Positions 44,309-52,618 of a DNA stretch of 64,000 nucleotides are shown here, in pieces; position 1 is the stretch's first letter, and each line of letters begins with the position of its first letter. Under the pieces are notes generated by a model. It was given only the letters and a program-made list of their open reading frames with translations, was not told where the DNA came from and searched no databases. The stretch lies in contig NZ_JAKJHW010000001.1 of NCBI RefSeq assembly GCF_021646685.1, positions 434,001 to 498,000 on the forward strand, read 5' to 3'. The stretch is from Pseudalkalibacillus salsuginis. GTDB taxonomy: Bacteria > Bacillota > Bacilli > Bacillales > Fictibacillaceae. The translations under genes were made by a program, and so were the position numbers.

Positions 44309-44962
44309 TTATACTTTATCTTTTAAAATACTAATCGCCATTCCATCACCAACCGGTAGTATTGTCGTATGGAAGGTATCTTGATCCATCAAGAATTCAT
44401 TGTAATCTCGAATTTTATCAGCCAGCTTCCGAAACCTTCTCGTCTCGATTTCCTCATTTCCTTTCGAGACGAATCCTCTGAACAATACATTATCGCTTAC
44501 AATTACCCCGCCTGGAACGAGCATACTCTCAAACTCCTGGAAAAAACGTTTGTATTGTCCTTTTGCAGCATCTATAAAAATAAAATCATATGGTCCCGCC
44601 TCTTCTATTTGGGATACCTTTTCAAGTGCATCCCCCTCAATCACATGTATGGAACTCTGTAATTCCATTTCAATTATATTGTCGATGGCTTTGCTAAACC
44701 GCTCTGGGTCCCGTTCAACTGTAATGACATGGCTGTCCGGAACAGCTTGTACCATTCGGATCGCCGAATAACCGATCGCAGTACCGATTTCTAAAATGCG
44801 TTTTGGTTTATGAAGTCTCATGACTTGCAAAAGAGCTTCCATCCCGATCAAATCCATGATTGGAACGTTCCCTTCCTGTGCCTGTTGCTCCATATGTAGA
44901 ATTTCGTGTTGCCTTCCAGGGATCAGTCTCTCTAAATAGAGTTTCAATTCTTCAGAAATCAT
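44309..44962 (-). CDS. trmR: TrmR (YrrM), tRNA 5-hydroxyuridine methyltransferase
   Basis: This 217-residue O-methyltransferase has ILEIGTAIGYSAIRM as motif I, FIFIDAAKGQYKRFF, and GGVIVSDNVLFRG. In B. subtilis this enzyme methylates 5-hydroxyuridine at tRNA position 34 to 5-methoxyuridine. Its usual partners for the hydroxylation step (yrrN/yrrO, U32-type proteins) are not adjacent here. Confidence 0.92.
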   Translation of the reverse strand: MISEELKLYLERLIPGRQHEILHMEQQAQEGNVPIMDLIGMEALLQVMRLHKPKRILEIGTAIGYSAIRMVQAVPDSHVITVERDPERFSKAIDNIIEMELQSSIHVIEGDALEKVSQIEEAGPYDFIFIDAAKGQYKRFFQEFESMLVPGGVIVSDNVLFRGFVSKGNEEIETRRFRKLADKIRDYNEFLMDQDTFHTTILPVGDGMAISILKDKV

Positions 44963-45007
44963 GTGGAAGCCTCCTCTTAACCCGGTCTATTTTAACATAA
45001 GAAAAGA

Positions 45008-45034
45008 GGGAATGCGAGTCAATCCCATTCCCCC
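45008..45034 (-). terminator. Hairpin between mltG and trmR
   Basis: GGGAATG/CATTCCC stem with TCTTTTC on the minus strand. It may terminate mltG transcripts. Confidence 0.6.
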
Positions 45035-45045
45035 TGAATCGTGTA

Positions 45046-46185
45046 TCATTTTTTATCTTTATTTGCCAGGTCACGCCACTCCTGGATATACTTTTCTTTG
45101 ATCTTATTATGTTCGTCCAATGTTTTTGCATAAAGAACTTCGCCATTCGGGCGTGCAAAAAAATAATAGTTCGGATTCGGCTCTGGATTCACCGCTGCAT
45201 TGATCGCTGATTCCCCAGGTGCAGAAATCGGTCCAATCGGTAACCCTGATTCATGATACGTATTGTATGGTGACTCAACTTCTGTGTCCTTATACGTCAC
45301 CGTTATTTTAGACTGTTGTTGCGCATAGGTTACCGTCACATCCGACTGGAGGGGCATTCCCTCTGCCAGACGGTTATAGAAGACCCCGGACACTTTAAAG
45401 CGGTCTTCTTTTTCTTTGGCTTCTTCTTCAATGATGGAAGCCAGCGTCAGTATCTGATAGGTAGTATAACCTGAGTCTTGTATATCAGCCTGGTAGGACA
45501 TGACGATTTTACTCATTTTTTGGACCATGGATTCAATGATGGATTCTAATGAAGGATTCTTTTCATAGAAATCATATGTCGCAGGAAAAAGATAGCCCTC
45601 AAGCGGCCAAATTACCTTTTCATCTAATATCTTTTCATCCAAGATTGGATATTTGGCCATTAATGACTCTATGAACTTCTTGTCTTTCATTTTTTCTTGT
45701 ACTTCTTCCTCTGTGTAATCCGTTTGTGCGGCAATTCTTTCTGCCACTTCGTTTATTCGTAATCCTTCTGGAATTCGGACAACCATTTCAGCTTGCTTAT
45801 ATACTTTCCCGTCTTTCAAGGAATTGATGATATCTTTCATTTCCATAGCTTGGGTCAATTCATAATTCCCGGCTTGAAAATCATCTTCATTTTTATATTT
45901 AACATAATATTTGAATACAAGGGCACTTTTGATGACACCGCTCTCTTCTAATTTTTTTGCGATTCCCCCTGTTGAAGTCCCGATCGGTATTTCTACTTCT
46001 ACCGGCTTATCATTGGTAGCATTGACTGGTTCCAACGCACCTTTAATATATACATAGCCACCGATCCCAACGCCTACGATCGAAAAAACAAGAAGCGTGA
46101 GCACGATGAAGACAACACGTCTTACAATCTTTGCCTCCTGATTACGGCGCACGATCGTTTCTTGATCAAGATTTGGTTGAAGCAC
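45046..46185 (-). CDS. mltG: MltG (YrrL), endolytic peptidoglycan transglycosylase
   Basis: This 379-residue protein has one N-terminal membrane helix (about residues 22-48), a LysM-like domain and the YceG/MltG catalytic domain. The catalytic Glu lies in LASIIEEEAKEKEDR and the C-terminal core in SPYNTYHESGLPIGPISAPG. It cuts nascent glycan strands at the membrane. Confidence 0.95.
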   Translation of the reverse strand: MLQPNLDQETIVRRNQEAKIVRRVVFIVLTLLVFSIVGVGIGGYVYIKGALEPVNATNDKPVEVEIPIGTSTGGIAKKLEESGVIKSALVFKYYVKYKNEDDFQAGNYELTQAMEMKDIINSLKDGKVYKQAEMVVRIPEGLRINEVAERIAAQTDYTEEEVQEKMKDKKFIESLMAKYPILDEKILDEKVIWPLEGYLFPATYDFYEKNPSLESIIESMVQKMSKIVMSYQADIQDSGYTTYQILTLASIIEEEAKEKEDRFKVSGVFYNRLAEGMPLQSDVTVTYAQQQSKITVTYKDTEVESPYNTYHESGLPIGPISAPGESAINAAVNPEPNPNYYFFARPNGEVLYAKTLDEHNKIKEKYIQEWRDLANKDKK

Positions 46186-46340
46186 CTAAATATCCCCCCT
46201 CTAATACATCTTTTCTATTATACTATAAGTTAGTCCTTTTTCGGCTTAAATTCGTCAATTTTTTTAGATTTTGTCAAATTAAGGATTTCGTAAATGCTCC
46301 CTTATCCTGAAGGAATCCTTTTTGATTTCTTCAAGTGAAC

Positions 46341-46455
46341 AAGAAAAGCGCAAACGCCCTGATCAACCACGAAGGTCACTGGAAGTCCGACGAGGAGGCT
46401 GTCGCCGCCGCAGGAGGACTGTAGTGATCCAAGTGGTTGGGCGTTGGAGCTAGAC
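46341..46455 (+). repeat. Interspersed hairpin repeat, copy 3 (short form)
   Basis: AACGCC/GGCGTT and CAACCAC/GTGGTTG pair across the element, with AGTCC/GGACT inside, giving a rod-like hairpin. It ends GAGCTAGAC and is followed by a near-identical tandem copy. Confidence 0.9.
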
Positions 46456-46460
46456 AACTA

Positions 46461-46590
46461 GAAAAGCGCAAACGCCCTGATCAACCACGAAGGTCACTGG
46501 AAGTCCGACGAGGAGGCTGGCGCCGCCGCAGGAGGACTGTAGTGATCCAAGTGGTTGGGCGTTGGAGCTAGACATCACTTCACCGCAACC
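46461..46590 (+). repeat. Interspersed hairpin repeat, copy 4 (short form, with tail)
   Basis: Nearly identical to copy 3 (the visible difference in the body is GTCGCC against GGCGCC). It carries the tail ATCACTTCACCGCAACC found in the other complete copies. The tandem pair fills most of the gap between mltG and yrzB. Confidence 0.9.
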
Positions 46591-46662
46591 ACATTTTTAA
46601 ACTTTCTTATCCTTAAATAAAAAACTGACCACATTTTGTGGTCAGCCCAAACATCGTTCTGT

Positions 46663-46950
46663 TTATAATTCTTCGGATTCTTGGAAAGTGTTCAACATTT
46701 CTTCAACCATATCCCATTCTTGATCGGATTCGATCGGAAATAGCTCGATATCGTCATCTTTTTCGCCTTTATCCTCATACCGGAATGCGAAAACCTCAAC
46801 ATCCTCCTCATCCTCGCCAGTTTCCGCTGGAACAAGTACCATATAGGAATGTTCTTTTTCGTCGACATCAAATGTAAAGAGAACTTCAAATAAGTGCTCT
46901 TCTCCATTTTCATCCGGGATAATAATACGCTCTTTTTCTTCCTCTGGCAT
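46663..46950 (-). CDS. yrzB: YrzB, DUF1292 protein
   Basis: This very acidic 95-residue protein has EEHLFEVLFTFDVDEKEHSY and a C-terminal EEMLNTF, which fits DUF1292. It follows ruvX on the minus strand, the normal order alaS-yrzL-ruvX-yrzB. Function is unknown. Confidence 0.9.
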   Translation of the reverse strand: MPEEEKERIIIPDENGEEHLFEVLFTFDVDEKEHSYMVLVPAETGEDEEDVEVFAFRYEDKGEKDDDIELFPIESDQEWDMVEEMLNTFQESEEL

Positions 46951-46967
46951 TTTTAAGCACCTCTTTT

Positions 46968-47387
46968 TTAATTAGCTGCTGGGCTGTCTAGAAAGCTCTG
47001 TAAAATAAGCACAGCTGCCATTTTATCAATGACCCCTTTTCGCTTTTTACGGCTGACATCCGCTTCGATGAGCATCCGTTCCGCCGCAGCTGTGGTCAAT
47101 CGTTCATCCCACAGCACTGTGGATATTTTTAATGTGTCCTCAACATGCCTGGCGAATTCTTGACACATTTCTCCACTCGGTCCTATTGTACCATTCATAT
47201 TCTTCGGTAGACCTACCACGATTGTGTCGACTTCATGTTTCTCTGCAAGTTCCTTCACATACTGCAAATCCTGGTCGATGTCTCCCTTACGCCGGTATGT
47301 CTCGATTCCTTGTGCCGTCCATCCAAATGCATCACTTAATGCAATGCCGATCGTTTTTGTACCGACGTCTAATCCTAGTTTTCGCAT
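46968..47387 (-). CDS. ruvX: RuvX (YrrK/YqgF), putative Holliday junction resolvase
   Basis: This 139-residue RNase H-fold nuclease has [32 protein letters not shown] and a C-terminal [10 protein letters not shown] acidic site. Family members act on Holliday junctions or in rRNA processing. It lies ten bases after yrzL. Confidence 0.94.
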   Translation of the reverse strand: MRKLGLDVGTKTIGIALSDAFGWTAQGIETYRRKGDIDQDLQYVKELAEKHEVDTIVVGLPKNMNGTIGPSGEMCQEFARHVEDTLKISTVLWDERLTTAAAERMLIEADVSRKKRKGVIDKMAAVLILQSFLDSPAAN

Positions 47388-47396
47388 AAGCAGTGA

Positions 47397-47669
47397 TTAT
47401 CGCTCACTTTCCTGGTGTTGTGCCAAATAGGATTTTACGAGTTCCTCAATCAATTCATCCCGTTCAATTTTTCGGATTTTGCTTCTAGCATCATTATGGC
47501 GAGGAATATAAGCTGGATCGCCTGATAAAAGGTACCCTACGATCTGGTTGATCGGATTGTATCCTTTTTCTTGCAATGAGTCGTATACTGACAACAAAAC
47601 ATGCTTGACGTTGGCATCCATCGAGTCGTCTTGAAAATTGAACTTTACCGTCTTGTCAAATGAGCTCAT
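47397..47669 (-). CDS. yrzL: YrzL/IreB-family regulatory protein
   Basis: This 90-residue protein has [19 protein letters not shown] and [21 protein letters not shown], the hallmark of the DUF965/IreB family (a phosphorylation target of Ser/Thr kinases in enterococci). The ATG at 47669 has AGAGGTG five bases upstream. A longer in-frame start is not needed. Confidence 0.92.
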   Translation of the reverse strand: MSSFDKTVKFNFQDDSMDANVKHVLLSVYDSLQEKGYNPINQIVGYLLSGDPAYIPRHNDARSKIRKIERDELIEELVKSYLAQHQESER

Positions 47670-47743
47670 CTTGACACCTCTCTTTAGCGTTTGATTGGGA
47701 AACCCCTGATTTTCTACCTTCATTGTACATTATACATACAGGT

Positions 47744-50383
47744 TTAGGAAATGGATTTGACCAATTCGTAAACATAATTTAATGCGTCATCCAGCTTTTC
47801 AGGTTGTTTCCCACCAGCTTGAGCCATGTCTGGCCGTCCGCCTCCGCCACCTCCGCAACGGGTGGCTACTTCTTTTACAATTTTACCTGCATGATAGCCT
47901 TCTTTCGTTAAATTATCCGTAACTCCTGCAACAATATTCACTTTTTCATTATGAGCAGAGCCAAGGACAACCACACCACTTCCGATTTTGCTTTTCAAAT
48001 CATCGACAATCGAACGTAAATTGTTCATATCACTTGCAGAAACTTTTCTAGCCAATACTTTTACACCATTGATTTCTTCAGCATGATCCATCAGCGAACC
48101 AGCTTCAATATTCGCAAGTTTCCCTTTCAGTGATTCATTTTCTCTTTGCAAATCCTTAATTTGGGATTGCATTGCCCCGACTTTTGCTGGTACATCATTC
48201 AAATTAGCTTTTAAAGCTTCTGCTGCATCCTTCAAGATTTGTACATGTCCTGTCAGATGACGGTATGCCCCTTCACTTGTGACGGCTTCGATTCTGCGTG
48301 TTCCAGCACCGATACCTGATTCGGCTATAATTTTGAACAACCCGATTTCTGCCGTATTTGCAACGTGGCAGCCACCACAAAGTTCAAGACTGTAATCACC
48401 AACTTTTACGACACGTACTTCACTTCCGTATTTTTCACCGAAAAGTGCCATTGCCCCCATCGCCTTCGCTTCTTCAATCGGCTTGACCATTTTTTCTACA
48501 GGAATCGTACTCCAGATTTTTTCATTGACGATTGATTCGATCTTTTCCAATTCCTCTGGACTGATCTGATTGAAGTGTGAGAAGTCAAACCGCAAACGAC
48601 TCGGAGTCACTAGCGAACCAGCTTGATTGACATGTTTACCTAGGACATCTTTAAGAGCCTGATGCAGCAGATGAGTTGCAGTATGGTTTTTTATGATACC
48701 GGCACGGCTGATTTCATTGACAGTTGCTTCAACCGTATCCTCCACTTTCAATTCGCCTTTTTCTATATAGACCGTATGGAGGTTTTGCCCGTTTGGTGCT
48801 TTTTGGACATCTTTAACGACAGCTTGCACTTTGTCATTTTGCAGTGTTCCCTTATCAGCAATCTGCCCCCCGCTCTCTGCATAAAACGGTGTATGATCAA
48901 GAATAACGAGAACTTCTTCACCAGCTTCTGCTCTACTGACTTCATCGCTTCCTTTTACAATCACACTTACCTTGGAGGAACCATGAAGATGATCATAACC
49001 GATGAATTCACTCGCTGTTTTGATATCACTTAGAACCCCGCTCTGGACTTGCATGGATCCTGTGTCTTGCCGAGCCGAACGCGCCCGCTCCCGCTGGGCT
49101 TCCATTTCGGTCTCAAATTGTTCGCGACTGACTTTCAAGCCCTCCTCTTCCACATATTCTTCCGTTAATTCGAAAGGAAATCCATACGTATCATATAATT
49201 TGAAAGCGTCTGATCCTGAAAGTTCATTTTTTCCGATCTCTTTTGCATTTTTTATCATTTCGGATAAAATCGCCAAGCCTTCGTTGATGGTTTCATGGAA
49301 CCGTTCTTCCTCATTCTTGACCACTTTTTGGATGAAATCTGAATTTTCTAGGACGTTCGGATAGAAATCTTTCATGACCTCAGCTACGACTGGAACAAGT
49401 TCAAACATGAACGGTTTGCTGATGTTCAATTGTTTAGCGAATCGGATCGCTCTCCGGATGAGACGTCGTAATACATAGCCCCGTCCTTCGTTTGAAGGTA
49501 ATGCCCCGTCTGCTACTGCAAATGTGACTGTTCGGATATGGTCAGCAATCACTTTGAAGGCAGTATCATGCTCGGGATCTTTCCCGTATTCAATCCCTGA
49601 AATTCTTTCCGTTGCTTCAATCATTGGTATGAACAAGTCTGTTTCATAGTTCGTTGGCGCATCCTGCAGTGCACAAATGACCCGTTCAAGCCCCATTCCG
49701 GTATCGATGTTTTTCTTAGGCAACGGTGTATAGCTTCCATCAGGATTATGATTATATTGGGAAAATACAAGGTTCCAGATTTCTAGGTGACGTTCGTTTT
49801 CACCACCTGGGAAAAGTTCAGGATCATTCGGATCATTTCCGTATTTCTCACCACGGTCATAAAAGATCTCTGTATTCGGTCCACTCGGTCCTTCACCGAT
49901 ATCCCAGAAGTTTTCCTCTAAACGGATGATCTTTTCCTTCGGAAGGCCGATTTCGTTATGCCAGATGTCATGTGCTTCATCATCTTCTGGGTGGATCGTT
50001 ACTGCAAGTTTTTCAGGGTCGATTCCGAGCCATCTTTCGTCAGTCAAGAATTCCCAAGCCCAATGGATCGCTTCTTTTTTGAAGTAATCCCCGATGGAAA
50101 AGTTTCCAAGCATTTCGAAGAATGTATGGTGTCGGGCCGTTTTCCCTACATTCTCGATATCATTTGTACGTATGGATTTCTGTGCATTGACGATACGTGG
50201 GTTTTCTGGAACCACACGGCCATCAAAGTATTTCTTCAATGTTGCAACCCCGCTGTTGATCCATAGTAATGAAGGGTCTTCATGTGGGACAAGGGATGCA
50301 CTTGGTTCGACCCTATGACCTTTTTCTTTAAAGAAATCCAAATACATTTGTCTTACATCAGCTGAAGTCAGTGTTTTCATCAT
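47744..50383 (-). CDS. alaS: Alanyl-tRNA synthetase
   Basis: This 879-residue class II synthetase has the N-terminal catalytic core ([36 protein letters not shown]-type region), the editing domain with [11 protein letters not shown] and [13 protein letters not shown], and the C-Ala domain ending [16 protein letters not shown]. Full length. AGGAGGG precedes an ATG pair. It is preceded by an alanine T-box leader. Confidence 0.97.
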   Translation of the reverse strand: MMKTLTSADVRQMYLDFFKEKGHRVEPSASLVPHEDPSLLWINSGVATLKKYFDGRVVPENPRIVNAQKSIRTNDIENVGKTARHHTFFEMLGNFSIGDYFKKEAIHWAWEFLTDERWLGIDPEKLAVTIHPEDDEAHDIWHNEIGLPKEKIIRLEENFWDIGEGPSGPNTEIFYDRGEKYGNDPNDPELFPGGENERHLEIWNLVFSQYNHNPDGSYTPLPKKNIDTGMGLERVICALQDAPTNYETDLFIPMIEATERISGIEYGKDPEHDTAFKVIADHIRTVTFAVADGALPSNEGRGYVLRRLIRRAIRFAKQLNISKPFMFELVPVVAEVMKDFYPNVLENSDFIQKVVKNEEERFHETINEGLAILSEMIKNAKEIGKNELSGSDAFKLYDTYGFPFELTEEYVEEEGLKVSREQFETEMEAQRERARSARQDTGSMQVQSGVLSDIKTASEFIGYDHLHGSSKVSVIVKGSDEVSRAEAGEEVLVILDHTPFYAESGGQIADKGTLQNDKVQAVVKDVQKAPNGQNLHTVYIEKGELKVEDTVEATVNEISRAGIIKNHTATHLLHQALKDVLGKHVNQAGSLVTPSRLRFDFSHFNQISPEELEKIESIVNEKIWSTIPVEKMVKPIEEAKAMGAMALFGEKYGSEVRVVKVGDYSLELCGGCHVANTAEIGLFKIIAESGIGAGTRRIEAVTSEGAYRHLTGHVQILKDAAEALKANLNDVPAKVGAMQSQIKDLQRENESLKGKLANIEAGSLMDHAEEINGVKVLARKVSASDMNNLRSIVDDLKSKIGSGVVVLGSAHNEKVNIVAGVTDNLTKEGYHAGKIVKEVATRCGGGGGGRPDMAQAGGKQPEKLDDALNYVYELVKSIS

Positions 50384-50432
50384 TGATTCCCTCCTATTTT
50401 CGTTTTGAAATCGAATCAGCTTTTTTAGGCAA

Positions 50433-50695
50433 ACAAAAAACTCTCATCCTCAAAACAGGGACGAGAGTTATCACGCGGTACCACCCTGGTTATGAATACA
50501 AATGTGCATTCATCACCTCGACACATTAACGGTGTGCGCCGGCAGGGTTTACCTGCATTCCGGATCAGCGTTCAGTCAATCTTCATTCCAGAACCTCTTT
50601 CAGCCTGGGAGGTTCTTCTCTACAAGGAAGGGCTTTGACTTACTCATTCCATCATCACTTTACATATACATGTTCTGCTGTCGTTAATTATAGAC
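50433..50695 (-). promoter_or_regulatory. T-box riboswitch of alaS
   Basis: On the minus strand the T-box AGGGTGGTACCGCG (50487-50474) is followed by a terminator hairpin ACTCTCGTCC/GGATGAGAGT with T6 just before alaS. Upstream, a stem I with an AGTA bulge contains GAACGCTGAT. The GCT (complement of 50567-50569) is a plausible alanine specifier codon. Uncharged tRNA-Ala would stabilise the antiterminator and raise alaS expression. Confidence 0.92.
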
Positions 50696-50696
50696 T

Positions 50697-51776
50697 TTAA
50701 TTTTCAGCATTGTCAACATTTCTAAAATGTTCTCTTGCATGGTGGAAGATGACTTTTCCAACTGCAAACAACGGAACAGCAAGCAATAACCCGACAATCC
50801 CTCCGATTTCCCCACCGATCAAGAGGGCAAAAATGATTCCGATCGGATGGATGTGCAATGTTTTACCGACGATCAACGGTCCAAGGATATTTCCTTCAAT
50901 GAATTGAAGGATGATGATGATTCCTATGACGATCAATAGTTTATTGACTGAAATCGTAGCAGCAATCAAGGTAACAGGCACGGCTCCTAAGATTGGCCCG
51001 AAATAAGGAATGAAATCCGTGACACCAATAATGATACCAAGAATGATCGGGTAAGGGATCCCCACTATCCAGAACGAGGCGATTGCGAGTACAGCCAATA
51101 TACAAGCTACTGTCAATTGGCCACGTATGTAGTTCCCCAACGACACATCAACATCATCAATGATCTTCTTTCCCGGTTCCTGCCACTTTTTCGGCGTTAT
51201 GTTCCACATTGCCCTGCTAATCCCTTTGAAATCTTTAAGCATATAAAAAACGAGGAACGGAATGACGACCCAGGCGAACAGATTACGCCAGAATCCCTTA
51301 ATCGTTCCGAGCACACCAGCAATCAATCCTTTCAAGTACTTCTCTACCGAGTTCAACGTCTTTTCAAACTCGATATGAACAGCTTCCGGGAGATTGTCGG
51401 TATGTTCGTAAAATTCCATGACCCAGGTGCGATAGGTTTCTGATAAATAAGGCAATTGGTCACTCAGATCCTTCAGTTGGGCAATCAGATAAGGGATACT
51501 TTTAAAAAGCAGAAATCCTATACCGCCAAAAAAGGTAAGATAAATGATCAAAATGGCAATTGATCGTGGAATCCCCCTTCTATGAATCCACTCAACAATA
51601 GGATGTAAGAGATACGTGATGAAGAGTGCAACGAAAAAAGGCAGGAATACTACAAGGAGTATATCTAGGATTGGATCCCAAAAAGGTTTCAGTTTCATAA
51701 GGACAAAGGCACATAATAAAGCCAATAAGACCATCCCAAGCCTTACCAGTGCTTCAATTGTAAAAAGTTTCTTCAT
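50697..51776 (-). CDS. yrrI: YrrI, AI-2E family transporter
   Basis: This protein of about 359 residues has eight membrane helices and the family segments VTDFIPYFGPILGAVP and EGNILGPLIVGKTLHIHP. The start is ambiguous: the ATG at 51776 follows a weak GGTGG, while a TTG at 51800 and a GTG at 51785 are also in frame. Position upstream of alaS matches yrrI of B. subtilis. The substrate is unknown. Confidence 0.88.
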   Translation of the reverse strand: MKKLFTIEALVRLGMVLLALLCAFVLMKLKPFWDPILDILLVVFLPFFVALFITYLLHPIVEWIHRRGIPRSIAILIIYLTFFGGIGFLLFKSIPYLIAQLKDLSDQLPYLSETYRTWVMEFYEHTDNLPEAVHIEFEKTLNSVEKYLKGLIAGVLGTIKGFWRNLFAWVVIPFLVFYMLKDFKGISRAMWNITPKKWQEPGKKIIDDVDVSLGNYIRGQLTVACILAVLAIASFWIVGIPYPIILGIIIGVTDFIPYFGPILGAVPVTLIAATISVNKLLIVIGIIIILQFIEGNILGPLIVGKTLHIHPIGIIFALLIGGEIGGIVGLLLAVPLFAVGKVIFHHAREHFRNVDNAEN

Positions 51777-51939
51777 AAGCGCCACCGGATCTCTTCTCAA
51801 TATTCTCGTACCTTTAACGTACGCTTAAATGAACACCCTATTCACCTCCATGAAGAAAACATGGCAAAAGCTAAAGTTCACGACGCTCCTTTGGGTAAGT
51901 GGCCAGAGAGATTACGCAGTTTTGGATGCAGAGAAGGAT

Positions 51940-52100
51940 GTACCGCTCAGCAACTTATTCACTTGGGTCACTTCAAGCTTTTTGCGGCAGTGACACATTT
52001 TTTGCATCTTATGTGTGAGCCCACGCAGAACCGAACTTTGTTTGGTTCGAGCCTCTGCGTCAGTCTTCCAGTGACCTACGTGACAGACGGGTTGCTTCCG
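51940..52100 (-). repeat. Interspersed hairpin repeat, copy 5 (diverged, long form, inverted)
   Basis: On the minus strand it contains AGGTCACTGGAAGACTGAC, GAGGCTCGAACCAAACAAAG, TTCGGTTCTGCGTGGGC and GAAGTGACCCAAGTG. These align with copy 2 at 27001-27190. It is clearly older than the other copies. The rest of 51801-52190 holds nothing else I recognise except a terminator-like hairpin at 52160-52186. Confidence 0.75.
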
Positions 52101-52190
52101 TTTTTCAGGGTGAATTGGGAAGAAATCAACATTGAAGAATAACAAAGTTAAAGTAAAAAGACCTGACATTCAATTGAACGCAAGTCCTTA

Positions 52191-52343
52191 TCAAGAAATC
52201 ACTTTAGCAATTCTTTTGCGAAACCGTTTCATTTTCCTACCTGAAAATAAACGATTTCTTCTCATGTCTTTTCCGTATAATGATTTGATAAGATAGGCGC
52301 CGGCACAAGTCGTTGCTATAGTCATGATTGTACGATTCACCAT
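52191..52343 (-). CDS. yrzQ: YrzQ-like small protein (DUF3918)
   Basis: This 50-residue protein starts MVNRTIMTIATTCAGAYLI and has a basic C-terminal half (MKRFRKRIAKVIS). It resembles DUF3918/YrzQ and lies where yrzQ is expected, just after the zinc-ribbon gene. A GGATGGTG site precedes the ATG, and an imperfect hairpin with a T-run follows. Function is unknown. Confidence 0.65.
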   Translation of the reverse strand: MVNRTIMTIATTCAGAYLIKSLYGKDMRRNRLFSGRKMKRFRKRIAKVIS

Positions 52344-52365
52344 TTAACACCATCCCAGTTTGAAG

Positions 52366-52554
52366 TTACATCGAAATACTTAGGTCGTCATCATCGAACA
52401 GATCATCTAAAGAAGTCAAACTGCCGTCTTCCTCGACTTGATTGAGAGCCAGCTTGCCATCAACAGCCGTCAGTTCGATGAAACATCCCCAACAATAATA
52501 TTGATCAACCCCGATTTTGCCTAAGTCTTTGCACTGGCAGTTGGGACATCTCAT
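52366..52554 (-). CDS. yrzR: YrzR-like small zinc-ribbon protein
   Basis: This 62-residue protein has two CxxC knuckles (MRCPNCQC and YYCWGC) and an acidic tail (DDLFDDDDLSI). The ATG at 52554 follows GGAGG. Position between recD2 and yrzQ suggests YrzR. I recall the gene order better than the sequence, so the symbol is tentative. Confidence 0.6.
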   Translation of the reverse strand: MRCPNCQCKDLGKIGVDQYYCWGCFIELTAVDGKLALNQVEEDGSLTSLDDLFDDDDLSISM

Positions 52555-52618
52555 GTTCGTTCCTCCTCTTGAATAAATCAAAAAGTGCTATGAATAGGAT
52601 GTCCCGCTTTCTTTTATT

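Noticed and set aside
51912-52169. 85-residue minus-strand frame
   Set aside because: It runs through the diverged interspersed repeat copy. The repeat explains the open frame.
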